A DNA stretch of 64,000 nucleotides from Microbacterium testaceum. Lineage in GTDB: Bacteria > Actinomycetota > Actinomycetes > Actinomycetales > Microbacteriaceae. Position 1 is the first letter of the stretch; each line of letters begins with the position of its first letter. Under the pieces are notes generated by a model that searched no databases, had not been told where the DNA came from, and was given only the letters and a program-made list of their open reading frames with translations. Where the stretch lies: positions 186,001 to 250,000 of the forward strand of contig NZ_JAJGNJ010000002.1 of the NCBI RefSeq assembly GCF_020781835.1, read 5' to 3'. Position numbers and translations under genes: made by a program. Shown piece by piece: positions 43,225 to 51,678 of the stretch.

Positions 43225-45972
43225 TCACTCCCCTCCGGCGAGCCTCCACACGCGGTCGCGCGAGAACGGCAGCTCGTACCCGCGGCGCCCGAGCGCGCGC
43301 GACACCGCGTTGCCGATCGCAGCCCCCACCGGGTTGTACGGCGATTCGCTCATCGACTTCGCGCCGAACGGGCCGAGGGAGTCGTCGGTCTCGGCGAAGT
43401 ACACCTCGGTGTCGGGGACGTCGGCGAACTGCGGCACGCGGTACGTGCGGAACACGGCGTTCTGCACGACGCCGTCCTCCAGCATCACCTCTTCGTACAG
43501 CGCGCCGCCGAGGGCCTGCGCGGCGCCACCCTCGATCTGCCCGCGGCACTGCGCGGGGTTGATCACGACGCCGGCGTCGGCGGTCTGGATCGACTGCAGC
43601 ACCTTCACGGTGCCCGTCTCGGGATCGACCGCCACTCGCACGGCGTGCACGTTGAACGCGAGCGAGCGGAAGTCGCCGAACTCCGCGCCGTCGGCCGTGA
43701 GCCCGTGCTCGTCGCGCATTGTCGCGGGGGCGGCCTCCACGATCCGGTCCCAGGTCACGAGTTCGTCACCGGCCAGGACCCCGGATGCCACGACCTCCGC
43801 CGACACGACATCGCCGCCCGCGAGTTGCACGGCGATCTCGACCATCCGCCGGCGGAGCACCGTGCAGGCGGCATGCAATGCCTTGCCGGCGACCGTCGTC
43901 CCCGCCGACGCGAAGGCGCCGGTGTCGTGGCGTACGGCGTCGGTGTCGGCAGCCCACAGCTCGAGGCGTTCGGGCTCGGCATCCAGGACGGTCGCCGCGA
44001 TCTGCCGGTGCACGGTCGAGGTGCCGTTGCCGAACTCGGCGGTGCCGACGCGCAGCAGGTACGTGCCGTCGGGGCGCAGGGTCGCGGTCGTGTGCGCGAT
44101 ATGCCCGCGCGGGGCCATCGTCGCGATCATGGCGGCCGCCATGCCCTCGCCGACCGCCCAGCCCGAGGGGGCCTCGACGCCGTTGCCGCGCCGCAGCGCG
44201 TCCTGCGCGAGGTCGAGGCACTGGTCGAGGCCGTAGCTGCCCCAGATCAGGTCTTCCTCGTACTTCTCGTCGTCGTCCGGGTGCAGCGGATCGCCCTCCT
44301 GCACCGCGTTGATCCGGCGGAGGTCGAACGGGTCGATCTCGAGCTCCTGCGCGAGCGCGTCCATCGCCGACTCCACGGCGAACACGACCTGCCCGAGGCC
44401 GTACCCGCGGAACGCGCCCGACGGCGGGTTGTTCGTGTACACCGCCTCGGCGTCGATCCACTTCGTCGGCACCCGGTACAGCGTCGTGGACTCGGCGCAC
44501 GAGTGGAACAGCACGCCGATCGCATGGTTGCCGTACGCGCCGGTATCGCTGAGCACGTCGAGCTTCATCGCGGTCAGACGCCCGTCGGCATCCGCCCCCA
44601 GCGTGGTGCGCACACGCATCGGATGCCGGAGCGAGGCCCGCACGAACTGGTCGGTGCGCGAGTACTCGAAGGCGACCGGTCGGCCGAGCTTCAGCACGGC
44701 GAGCGCGGTGAGGTCTTCCGTGAACAGCTCCTGCTTGCCGCCGAAGCCGCCGCCGACCCGGTTCGCGAAGACGCGGATGCGGTCACGCTCCATCCCGAAG
44801 ATGTGGGCGAGCTCGTTGCGCGCGAGGAACGGCACCTGCGTCGACGAGCGGATGACGAGCCGCCCGTCGTCATCGAGCCACCCCACCGCGCCGTGCGTCT
44901 CGAGAGCCGCGTGGGTGACGCGCGCCGAGCGCCACTCGCCCGTCACGGTGACGTGGCTCGCGGCGAGGGCGGCGTCGATGTCGCCGCCGTGGCCGGTGTG
45001 GAAACCGGCGACGACGTTGCGTCCGGCATCCATCACCCGCTCCTCGGGCGTGCGGTCGGGGTGCAGCAGCGGCGCTCCGGGTCGACGCGCTTCCTCGGGA
45101 TCGAAGACGGCGGGCAGCACCTCGTACTCGACGCGGACCGCTCGGCAGCCGGCATCCGCCGCTTCGGCCGTCTCGGCCACCACCGCGGCGACGCGCTGAC
45201 CGACGTGCCGGACGACGTCGTCGAGCATGCGCGTGTCGTCGGGATCATCGGTGCGGTGCTCGTGGCGACCGGTCGAGTAGCGGGTCTCGGGGACGTCGAG
45301 GTGGGTGAACACCGCGACGACGCCGGGCAGGGCCAGGGCCTCGGCCGTGTCGATCGAGGTGATGCGGGCGTGCGCGTGGGGCGAAGTGACGATGCGCAGC
45401 ACGAGCGGCGGCCCGCCGGGGACGGGTTCGTCGAAGGTGAAGGGTTCCTTGCCCTGGACGATGCGGCGGGCGGCCTCGGGGGCGACGGAGGCGCCGACGC
45501 GGCCCGCGGCCCCGTCGGCCGGTCCCGTCTCGCGCACCGGCCCGAGCACCGATTCCCGGATCGCTTCGCGGATCGGGCGATACCCCGTGCAACGGCACAG
45601 GTTGCCCTTCATCCGGCGGTCGAGGTCGTCGAGGTCGCTCGCGCACAGGGTCGAGGCCGTGACGCTCATGCCCGGGGTGCAGAACCCGCACTGGAATCCG
45701 AACCCGGATGCCAGCGCCTCCTGCACCGGGTGCAGGTCGTCGCCGGGGGCGAGCCCGGCGGCCGTGGTGATCGAACGCCCCTCGAGACGCATCGCCGGAA
45801 CGATGCAGGAGTGCGTCGGCTCGCCGTCCAGCAGCACCGAGCACGCGCCGCAGTCACCCGCGTCGCATCCCTTCTTCACCTCGACATGCCCGGTCTCGCG
45901 CAGCAGCGTGCGCGCGCATTGACCGGGCCGCGGGTCGGCCTCGACGACGGACCCGTTGACCTGGAACTTCAC
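43225..45972 (-). CDS. Xanthine dehydrogenase-type enzyme: [2Fe-2S] subunit fused to the molybdopterin subunit
   Basis: 915 aa from GTG 45972 (AGGAGG seven bases upstream). Residues 1-150 carry both [2Fe-2S] sites: Cys36, 41, 44 and 56, and Cys95, 98, 126 and 128 (CGFCTPGM, CRCTGY). The rest is the molybdopterin subunit: NRVGGGFGGKQELFTED, GAFRGYGLGQVVFAVES, NPAQCRGQIEGGAAQALGG and the terminal GPFGAKSMSESP with the catalytic-type Glu. It oxidises hypoxanthine/xanthine or a related heterocycle. The two subunits are normally separate genes; here they are one chain without the FAD part between them. The FAD subunit is encoded just upstream. Confidence 0.9.
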   Translation of the reverse strand: MKFQVNGSVVEADPRPGQCARTLLRETGHVEVKKGCDAGDCGACSVLLDGEPTHSCIVPAMRLEGRSITTAAGLAPGDDLHPVQEALASGFGFQCGFCTPGMSVTASTLCASDLDDLDRRMKGNLCRCTGYRPIREAIRESVLGPVRETGPADGAAGRVGASVAPEAARRIVQGKEPFTFDEPVPGGPPLVLRIVTSPHAHARITSIDTAEALALPGVVAVFTHLDVPETRYSTGRHEHRTDDPDDTRMLDDVVRHVGQRVAAVVAETAEAADAGCRAVRVEYEVLPAVFDPEEARRPGAPLLHPDRTPEERVMDAGRNVVAGFHTGHGGDIDAALAASHVTVTGEWRSARVTHAALETHGAVGWLDDDGRLVIRSSTQVPFLARNELAHIFGMERDRIRVFANRVGGGFGGKQELFTEDLTALAVLKLGRPVAFEYSRTDQFVRASLRHPMRVRTTLGADADGRLTAMKLDVLSDTGAYGNHAIGVLFHSCAESTTLYRVPTKWIDAEAVYTNNPPSGAFRGYGLGQVVFAVESAMDALAQELEIDPFDLRRINAVQEGDPLHPDDDEKYEEDLIWGSYGLDQCLDLAQDALRRGNGVEAPSGWAVGEGMAAAMIATMAPRGHIAHTTATLRPDGTYLLRVGTAEFGNGTSTVHRQIAATVLDAEPERLELWAADTDAVRHDTGAFASAGTTVAGKALHAACTVLRRRMVEIAVQLAGGDVVSAEVVASGVLAGDELVTWDRIVEAAPATMRDEHGLTADGAEFGDFRSLAFNVHAVRVAVDPETGTVKVLQSIQTADAGVVINPAQCRGQIEGGAAQALGGALYEEVMLEDGVVQNAVFRTYRVPQFADVPDTEVYFAETDDSLGPFGAKSMSESPYNPVGAAIGNAVSRALGRRGYELPFSRDRVWRLAGGE

Positions 45973-46010
45973 GCGATGCCCTCCTGCTGGCCTCGTGTCG
46001 GGCGGCGCCG

Positions 46011-46097
46011 GTGCCGCGCTCCGGAGAAAGTAGCTCGCGGGGCGACGTCGGGGTGCGCGTCGAGCGCCGCCCGGCGCAGAACTCCGGAGCGCGGGAC
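46011..46097. repeat. Inverted repeat, family B (copy B8) inside the xdh operon
   Basis: GTGCCGCGCTCCGGAG faces AACTCCGGAGCGCGGGAC (arms about 16 bp, three differences). It separates the FAD gene from the fused gene. Confidence 0.8.
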
Positions 46098-46121
46098 GGC
46101 GGCTCCGCGGGACCCCGGCGC

Positions 46122-46955
46122 TCACGCGGCCCCCTCGTGCACGGTCCGCGCGAACCCCGCGCGCAGCCGCTCGGCGAGCACGACGCTCACCCCGCGCCGC
46201 CAATCGGCGCTGCCGAGCGGATCGGTGTAGAAATCGGTCGCGGATGCCACGGCATCCCGCAGCTCCCCCTGTCCGGGCACGCGCGCGAACCGCAGCACGC
46301 GCGGCCGGCGCACTGCGGCGGTGACGACGAACACCGTCGCGCCGTCGGGGTCGACGCGGGCAGTGACGACGGAGCCGGAGCGGCCGAGCTCGGCCAGCGC
46401 GATCTTCTGCAGCGCCACGCGTGACGTCAATGCCGCCAGCGGGATGTCCAGTGCCCGCAGCACCTCGCCGTGCGCGAGGGACGTCGCGGCGTTGTCGATG
46501 ACGAGGTCCGCCACCGCGATGCGGCGCTCGCCGCCGTCGGGCGTCCACACCACGGCCGTGGCATCCAGGGTCGAGAGGAAGGCGATCATCGCCCCGGCCG
46601 CGAACGCCTGGCAGACGTTGCCGCCGACGGTGGCGGTGTTCCAGATCTTGAACGACGCCAGGAGCGCGTCGGCGGACGGCCGCGCGAGCGCGAGCGACGT
46701 CCATTCGGCGGGGGCTTCGCGCTCGACCCACGCGAGCAACCGCGCGATCGTGCACGTCGCGCCGATGCGCAGTCCCTCGTCGGTGACCTCGACGTCGGGC
46801 CAACCGAGGGTGGTGAGGTCGACGAAGCCCGTCGTGTGCGGCTGCGGCTCGCTCATGAGCCAGGTGCCGCCGGCCATGACCGCCTCGCCCGGTGCGAGGG
46901 TCAGATCGGCGCGCGTGCGGGCGGCGCGGTACGAGGTGACGGTCGTGATGTCCAC
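46122..46955 (-). CDS. FAD-binding subunit of xanthine dehydrogenase-type enzyme
   Basis: 277 aa from a GTG three bases after the upstream gene's stop. FAD-binding landmarks: MAGGTWLMSEP (about 27-37), LRIGATCTIARL, and FKIWNTATVGGNVCQAFAAG. Shares the fold of XdhB/CoxM subunits that pass electrons from the iron-sulfur sites to NAD or oxygen. It is followed in the operon by the fused Fe-S/Mo chain. Confidence 0.92.
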   Translation of the reverse strand: MDITTVTSYRAARTRADLTLAPGEAVMAGGTWLMSEPQPHTTGFVDLTTLGWPDVEVTDEGLRIGATCTIARLLAWVEREAPAEWTSLALARPSADALLASFKIWNTATVGGNVCQAFAAGAMIAFLSTLDATAVVWTPDGGERRIAVADLVIDNAATSLAHGEVLRALDIPLAALTSRVALQKIALAELGRSGSVVTARVDPDGATVFVVTAAVRRPRVLRFARVPGQGELRDAVASATDFYTDPLGSADWRRGVSVVLAERLRAGFARTVHEGAA

Positions 46956-46958
46956 GTG

Positions 46959-47573
46959 TCAGCCCGCCAGGATCTCGCCCGACCACATCCCGTCGGCGAG
47001 GCGGTAGTGCTGTCGAGTGCTCTGACCGGCGGGGTCGCCCCGCCAGAACGTCAGCGTGAGCGGTCGCAGGCGGAAGCCGACCCAGCGCTGGGGCGGTTCG
47101 AGGACAGGGTGCGTGGAATCGAACTCCGCCCACACGCGGCGCCGCTCCTCCGCCGGCAGCTGAGCGTTGTCCAGCGTGTTCATCCACGCGAGCAACTGCA
47201 GGTAGCGGGACCGTTGCGCGTAGACGGCGGCGGCTTCCCGAGCGCTCACGCGCTCGACGATGCCGCGCACGACGAGCTGCCGGCCCACCTCGGGCCACGC
47301 GACGGCCATCGCCGCGACCGGGTTGGCGGCGATCTCGGCGACCTTCGCGCTGGCGGCGTCGGTGTGGAAGTACAGGCCGGTGGGATCCCGGTCGCTCACC
47401 AGCACGTGGCGCAGCGACGGCAGCCCGTCGCGGCCGATGGTGGACAGGGCGGCGAGCGGCCGCAGTTCGCTGTCGTGCTCCGGAAGCCACTGCACCATCA
47501 GGGCCAGCGGGTCGGCGACGAGAGCGTCGGTCTCGTCGAGGTCGGAGCCGAACGTGGTGCCTGCCGTGATCAT
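46959..47573 (-). CDS. Pyridoxamine 5'-phosphate oxidase-family flavoprotein
   Basis: 204 aa from ATG 47573 with GGAGG five bases upstream. Split-barrel FMN fold with RHVLVSDRDPTGLYFHTDA, the middle AMAVAWPEVGRQLVVRGIVERVS and C-terminal WVGFRLRPLTLTFWRGDP that resembles PdxH. First gene of the xdh operon (3-bp gap to the FAD subunit), which is unusual for a vitamin B6 enzyme; it may be a flavin reductase or an oxidase of a related compound. Confidence 0.8.
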   Translation of the reverse strand: MITAGTTFGSDLDETDALVADPLALMVQWLPEHDSELRPLAALSTIGRDGLPSLRHVLVSDRDPTGLYFHTDAASAKVAEIAANPVAAMAVAWPEVGRQLVVRGIVERVSAREAAAVYAQRSRYLQLLAWMNTLDNAQLPAEERRRVWAEFDSTHPVLEPPQRWVGFRLRPLTLTFWRGDPAGQSTRQHYRLADGMWSGEILAG

Positions 47574-47620
47574 GGCCACCTCCGGGATTGCAGCGTCACC
47601 GCCGAGCGTAGGCATCCTGC

Positions 47621-47649
47621 GTTTCGGCGATGTTGCCGCCATGAACATT
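47621..47649 (-). promoter_or_regulatory. Composite nitrogen/purine element upstream of the xdh operon
   Basis: On the minus strand: AATGTT, seven bases, GCAAC-atcgcc-GAAAC. The alignment with the allB element runs over 29 bp with identical spacing. It lies about 50 bp upstream of the first xdh-operon gene and also between it and the divergent MTHFR-like gene. Confidence 0.65.
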
Positions 47650-47713
47650 CGCGGAAACACGCGCTCTCTACACTGCCCGCCAGGGGCGGAGGCGTCCCGG
47701 ATCGGAGGTGCTC

Positions 47714-48736
47714 GTGCAGGCTCTGCCCCTTCTCGACGCGTGCCCGAAGCGCATGGAGTACGGTCCGTGCGGCGGCGTCGGCTTCGACGGATCGTGCGAG
47801 ATCGATGCGGAGCACGCGTGCGCGTTCCTGGCTCGCGCGACGGTGCCGTGGACGGGCGTCGACCGATCCACCCCCGTCGATCCCGGGCCCCGCACCGCCG
47901 CGGCGAGCGAGACGCTCGCCTCCCTCGGCACGCGCCCGTGGGTCGTGGCCGACCTGCCCGCCCGCGCGCTGAGCGTGGCATCCATCGACTCGTGCGGTGC
48001 GATCCTGGCCGGAGAGGTGGATGCCGTCCTGGCCGGCGACGCGGGATCGGCGCGGGTGCAGTTCCCCCCGGCCTACCGCGCGCACCTGCTGCAACGCGCG
48101 GGGCTGCGGGTGTGGACGGGGCTGAACATGCGCGACCGCAACCGCGTGGCGATCGAGGGGGAGCTCGCGGCTTTGGCGGTGGAGGGGGTGGCCGGGGTGC
48201 ACTGCGTCACCGGCGACCACACCCGCACGGGGCACCGGCCCGACGCCGCCCCCGTCTTCGACCTCGATTCGACCGAGGCCGCCGCCCTCGCCCGCGCCGC
48301 GGGACACGTCGTCTCCGTCGCGGCCTCACCCGCCGCGCCGCCGGTGGAGCGGCGGGCGGCGCGCCTGCGCGAGAAGCTGCGCGCCGGCGCGGACGTCTGC
48401 TTCGTGAACCACGCCGGAGGAGCGGAGCCCGTACGGCGGTTCATCGACGAGGTCGAGGCATCCGCGCGGTTCATCCCGTGTGTGCCCGTGGTCGTGGACC
48501 ACGGCTCGGCGGACCTGCTCGAGTCGTTCACGACGCTGGTGCTGCCGGACGGGTTCCTGTCCCGGGTCCGGGATGCCCGCGACCCCCGCGCCGAGGGCAT
48601 CGCGCTCGCGGTCGCCCTCGCCGAGGAGCTGCTCGCGATCCCGGGTGTCGTCGGCGTCAACCTTTCGGGCGGTCGCGACGGCGCCGAGGAGGCGTTCGCC
48701 GAGGCGGAGGCCGAGATCGCGCGGCGCCTGCGCTGA
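47714..48736 (+). CDS. Methylenetetrahydrofolate reductase-like protein with N-terminal MTHFR_C cysteine domain
   Basis: 340 aa from GTG 47714 (GGAGG five bases upstream). Residues 8-40 are the MTHFR_C motif CPKRMEYGPCGGVGFDG then CEIDAEHAC (Cys10, 19, 28, 36, likely an iron-sulfur or zinc site). The rest is a MetF-like barrel: GLNMRDRNRVAIEGELAALA, GVHCVTGDHTRTGHRP, and C-terminal VPVVVDHGSADLLESF. In other bacteria such proteins take part in one-carbon flow. Divergent from the xdh operon across the composite element, so it may be co-regulated. Its role with purine breakdown is not established. Confidence 0.78.
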   Translation: MQALPLLDACPKRMEYGPCGGVGFDGSCEIDAEHACAFLARATVPWTGVDRSTPVDPGPRTAAASETLASLGTRPWVVADLPARALSVASIDSCGAILAGEVDAVLAGDAGSARVQFPPAYRAHLLQRAGLRVWTGLNMRDRNRVAIEGELAALAVEGVAGVHCVTGDHTRTGHRPDAAPVFDLDSTEAAALARAAGHVVSVAASPAAPPVERRAARLREKLRAGADVCFVNHAGGAEPVRRFIDEVEASARFIPCVPVVVDHGSADLLESFTTLVLPDGFLSRVRDARDPRAEGIALAVALAEELLAIPGVVGVNLSGGRDGAEEAFAEAEAEIARRLR

Positions 48737-48792
48737 GGAGGGCAGACGGGGCACCGGATCCGGGGGACGCGCCGGGATCACGGCATCCGTCG

Positions 48793-48985
48793 TGCACACC
48801 TCCTGCGGTGAGTCCGCGCGGGCAAGTGGATGCCGGGCGCGGTGAGCTCGTGCCGGAGTTGTGCGGGCGGCGCGTGGTCCTGGCGGGGGCGGCGGAGGGC
48901 CACGCGGCTGCGCAGCTCCTGCAGAAGCGCGCGGAGTGGGGCGTCCTGTCTTGCCGCCGGGATCCTGCCGGAGTTGTGCACCCGT
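48793..48985. repeat. Two family D inverted repeats (D6, D7)
   Basis: CACACCTCCTGCGGT…GTGCCGGAGTTGTGC followed by GCAGCTCCTGCAG…CTGCCGGAGTTGTGCAC. They fill the 250-bp gap between convergent genes. Confidence 0.75.
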
Positions 48986-48986
48986 G

Positions 48987-49754
48987 TCAGGCTCCGAGGA
49001 ACTCCCGGATGCCGGCAGCCACCGTCGCGGGGGCCGTGAACTGCACGAGGTGCCGGTGGCCGGGGACCACCGCGAGCGTGCCGTCGACCGCGCGGTCACG
49101 GAGTTCCGCGCACCAGCGCACTCCCGCGATGCGGTCCTTCGAACCGCGGACGACGAGAACGGGCACGGTCAGGGCGGCGACGCGGTCTTCGAGCGGGTAG
49201 CGGACCATGTGCCGCGCCTGGGCGAGGTACCAGCGCGGTCCGCTGCGGAGGTAGTCGCCCAGCACGGTCAGTGCCGCGCGCGGAGGCTCGAGGGCGCTGT
49301 CGACACCGAGCAGCACGGCCTGAGAGCCCAGCGTGCGGTGCTCCCGGTCGACGACGGGGCTGCACAGCACCACGGCCCGCGCGAGCTCGGGCCGCTGACG
49401 CGCCAGCTCGACGACCCACTGAACGCCCATGGAGTGACCCAGGAGCACGGCATCCGCCGCTCCGATCCGGTCGAGCACCGCCCCGAGGGCGGCGGCGATG
49501 GAGGCGACGTCGGGCGAGCCCGTCGGCGCGGGCAGGCCGCCGAAACCGGGGAGGTCGATCGAGTGGACCTCGGCGTCCGGCGCCAGCTCGGCGTGCAGAC
49601 GGGTGAGGTACCGGTGCGATGTGCCGATGCCGTGCACGAGCACGAACGTCGCGGCACCGGGCTCCGCCCGTCGGGTCGACAGGACGCGGAACGCGAGCCC
49701 CTCGATCTCGCCGATCCACTCGGCGGGCGTCGTCGGGGCAGGGGGCGGGGGCAT
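48987..49754 (-). CDS. Alpha/beta hydrolase
   Basis: 255 aa from ATG 49754 (GGTGG upstream; a GTG three codons earlier is possible). Oxyanion HGIG (41-44), nucleophile elbow GHSMG with Ser108, and late acidic/histidine region VRGSKDRIAG … VPGHRHLVQF. A general esterase or haloperoxidase-like fold; substrate unknown. Starts with a Pro-rich stretch. Confidence 0.88.
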   Translation of the reverse strand: MPPPPAPTTPAEWIGEIEGLAFRVLSTRRAEPGAATFVLVHGIGTSHRYLTRLHAELAPDAEVHSIDLPGFGGLPAPTGSPDVASIAAALGAVLDRIGAADAVLLGHSMGVQWVVELARQRPELARAVVLCSPVVDREHRTLGSQAVLLGVDSALEPPRAALTVLGDYLRSGPRWYLAQARHMVRYPLEDRVAALTVPVLVVRGSKDRIAGVRWCAELRDRAVDGTLAVVPGHRHLVQFTAPATVAAGIREFLGA

Positions 49755-49814
49755 GAGTGCCACCGTAGATCGCGTCCGGACACCGGGAAACAGGGTTGCG
49801 CCGACCCCGCCGCG

Positions 49815-50543
49815 TCAGGCCGGCGTGCGGACCGCGGCGAACCGGTTCACGCGGCGCAGCGCGAAGCCGAGGCGCTCGTACGCGGCGATCGCGCCGAGAT
49901 TGGTGGCCGCCGCGTGCATCATGGCGCGGTCGCCGCGCTGCTGGATGTGGAACGCGACGTCGAGGACCAGCCGGGATGCCAGCCCCTGACGGCGGTGGTC
50001 GGCATCGACGGCCACCGCGCTGATCTCGGTCCAGCCGGTCGGATGGAGGCGCTCGCCCGCCATCGCCACGAGGCGGCCTTCGCGACGGATGCCGATGTAC
50101 CGCCCCAGCTCGTGGGTACGGGGTCGGAAGGGTCCCGGCTGGTTCCGCTCGACGATCGCCATCATGTCCGCGGCGTCGGCGGCGCCCAGCTCGATCGCCT
50201 CGTCGTCGGGCCGGGGGTGCAGCGCCGCCGTCTCCACGAGCTGCACGCCCTCACCGCCGCCGAGGAACTCCCATCCCTCGGGCAGCTCTCCTTCGTAGCC
50301 GGACAGCCCCACTTCCGCTCCCGCACCGACCAGGTCGCGCATGGCCTCCCAGACCCCGGGGTCGTCCCAGGTGCGGACGGCCACGAAGGGCGCCACGTCC
50401 TGCGGGTAGCGGCGCACGAGGTCGCCGCCGATCGCGAAGCGGGCGTGCGGTCCCGCGAGCGAGTGCCACGCGGCGTTGTCGAGCACAGCGTCGTCGGGGG
50501 TATCCGGGGACGCGGAGGAGAGTGCGGGGTCGATCGAGGTCAT
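49815..50543 (-). CDS. GNAT-family N-acetyltransferase
   Basis: 242 aa. C-terminal GNAT domain: EISAVAVDADHRRQGLASRL (acetyl-CoA loop with the RRQGLA variant) and NLGAIAAYERLGFALRRV. The N-terminal half (about 20-100) is a second, unrecognised part with PFVAVRTWDDPGVWEAMRDLV. Target unknown. Confidence 0.87.
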   Translation of the reverse strand: MTSIDPALSSASPDTPDDAVLDNAAWHSLAGPHARFAIGGDLVRRYPQDVAPFVAVRTWDDPGVWEAMRDLVGAGAEVGLSGYEGELPEGWEFLGGGEGVQLVETAALHPRPDDEAIELGAADAADMMAIVERNQPGPFRPRTHELGRYIGIRREGRLVAMAGERLHPTGWTEISAVAVDADHRRQGLASRLVLDVAFHIQQRGDRAMMHAAATNLGAIAAYERLGFALRRVNRFAAVRTPA

Positions 50544-50752
50544 GGCATCCGTTCCGGGCGGGGTACGCCGAATGCAACACGGCAGCGAGAGGACCATTCC
50601 CCTCCGGTGCGCCCATCGCAGGAGCCCCCGCACCCACACGGCCGTCCGTGCGCCCCTCCGCGCCTCCGGGCGGGGCGGGTGATGTCAACCCCTCTGCGCC
50701 GGTCCGGCCGTCGTCCGTACGCTCGCCGGACCCGAAGAGAAAGGACGGTCCC

Positions 50753-50863
50753 ATGACCATCGCACGCGACATCATGACTTCCCCGCCCCGCCGCATCGGT
50801 GAGAACGACACCCTCGGGGATGCCGCGCGGCTCCCCGGCGAGGCGGAGGCGATCTCGCAGTGA
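50753..50863 (+). pseudogene. Truncated CBS-domain protein (36 aa)
   Basis: MTIARDIMTSPPRRIGENDT then LGDAARL is the standard start of small CBS-domain proteins (about 140 aa), but the frame ends after PGEAEAISQ. Ribosome site AAAGGA is intact. About 100 codons are missing, consistent with an internal deletion that fused the start to the next gene region. Followed by DUF2188 with GTGA overlap. Confidence 0.8.
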
Positions 50864-51075
50864 CGCGCGGAGACGTCCACACACGCGAAGCGCACGGACG
50901 CTGGGAGAGCGTCGTCGAGGGGCGCCCCGACCTGCGCTGGGTCTACGAAGGCGAGAAGGATGCCGTCCGCCACGGGGCACAGGTGGCCGATTCCGTCGGC
51001 GGCGCCCATGTCGTCGAGAGAGGCGGGACGAGCCCCGACGTGCACGATGTCCCCGGCCACCTCGACGGTGCGTGA
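50860..51075 (+). CDS. DUF2188-like small protein
   Basis: 71 aa from GTG 50860 overlapping the CBS fragment's stop. GRWESVVEGRPDLRWVYEGE then KDAVRHGAQVADSVGGAHVVERG fits the DUF2188 pattern (a short beta-alpha-beta protein that is common in actinobacteria and stress-related). Function unknown. Confidence 0.6.
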   Translation: MTRGDVHTREAHGRWESVVEGRPDLRWVYEGEKDAVRHGAQVADSVGGAHVVERGGTSPDVHDVPGHLDGA

Positions 51076-51084
51076 GGAGCCACG

Positions 51085-51666
51085 ATGACGGAGGATCACG
51101 ACCACCGGGGGAGCGACGGCACGGCCGGTCGCTACCTCCGTTTCCTTGCCACCATCGCCGTGTCGATGGTCGTCATGTACGCGGCGATGTTCGCCGGAAC
51201 CTGGGAATGGGAGCACGTGCGCTTCAGCGAGAGCCGCGTGTTCATGACCATGACGATGGGCGGCACGATGGCGCTGGTCATGCTCGTGGGGATGTCGAAG
51301 ATGTACCGCAACGTCCGCGCCAACGTCTCGATCGTCGTCGGCGCGCTCGTGTTGATCGCCGGCGGGATCACGCTCGACCGCACGCAGGCTCCGGTTGACG
51401 ACATCGCGTACATGAACGCGATGATTCCGCACCATTCGCTCGCCATCACCCGCTCGGAGCGGGTGGACCTGGCCGATGCTCGGGTGTGCGAGCTGGCGGC
51501 ATCCATCAGTACCGCTCAGCGCCGCGAGATCCTGGAGATGGCGTGGCTCGTCGACGACATCCGGGCGAACGGGGTCGCGTCGACCGCCTCCGACGCCGAG
51601 CGCCGTGCCGCCCCCGAGTTCCCGGATGCCGTTGCGGATCGCACGTGTGCGGCTGACCGCCCGTAG
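51085..51666 (+). CDS. DUF305-family membrane protein
   Basis: 193 aa with helices at about 17-38, 52-70 and 80-95, then a DUF305 part YMNAMIPHHSLAITRSERVD with the conserved MIPHH and the later AQRREILEMAWLVDDI segment. DUF305 proteins are ferritin-like helical bundles tied to copper or stress; here it is membrane-anchored. Ten bases after the DUF2188 gene. Confidence 0.85.
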   Translation: MTEDHDHRGSDGTAGRYLRFLATIAVSMVVMYAAMFAGTWEWEHVRFSESRVFMTMTMGGTMALVMLVGMSKMYRNVRANVSIVVGALVLIAGGITLDRTQAPVDDIAYMNAMIPHHSLAITRSERVDLADARVCELAASISTAQRREILEMAWLVDDIRANGVASTASDAERRAAPEFPDAVADRTCAADRP

Positions 51667-51678
51667 GCCCGCCCCGGG

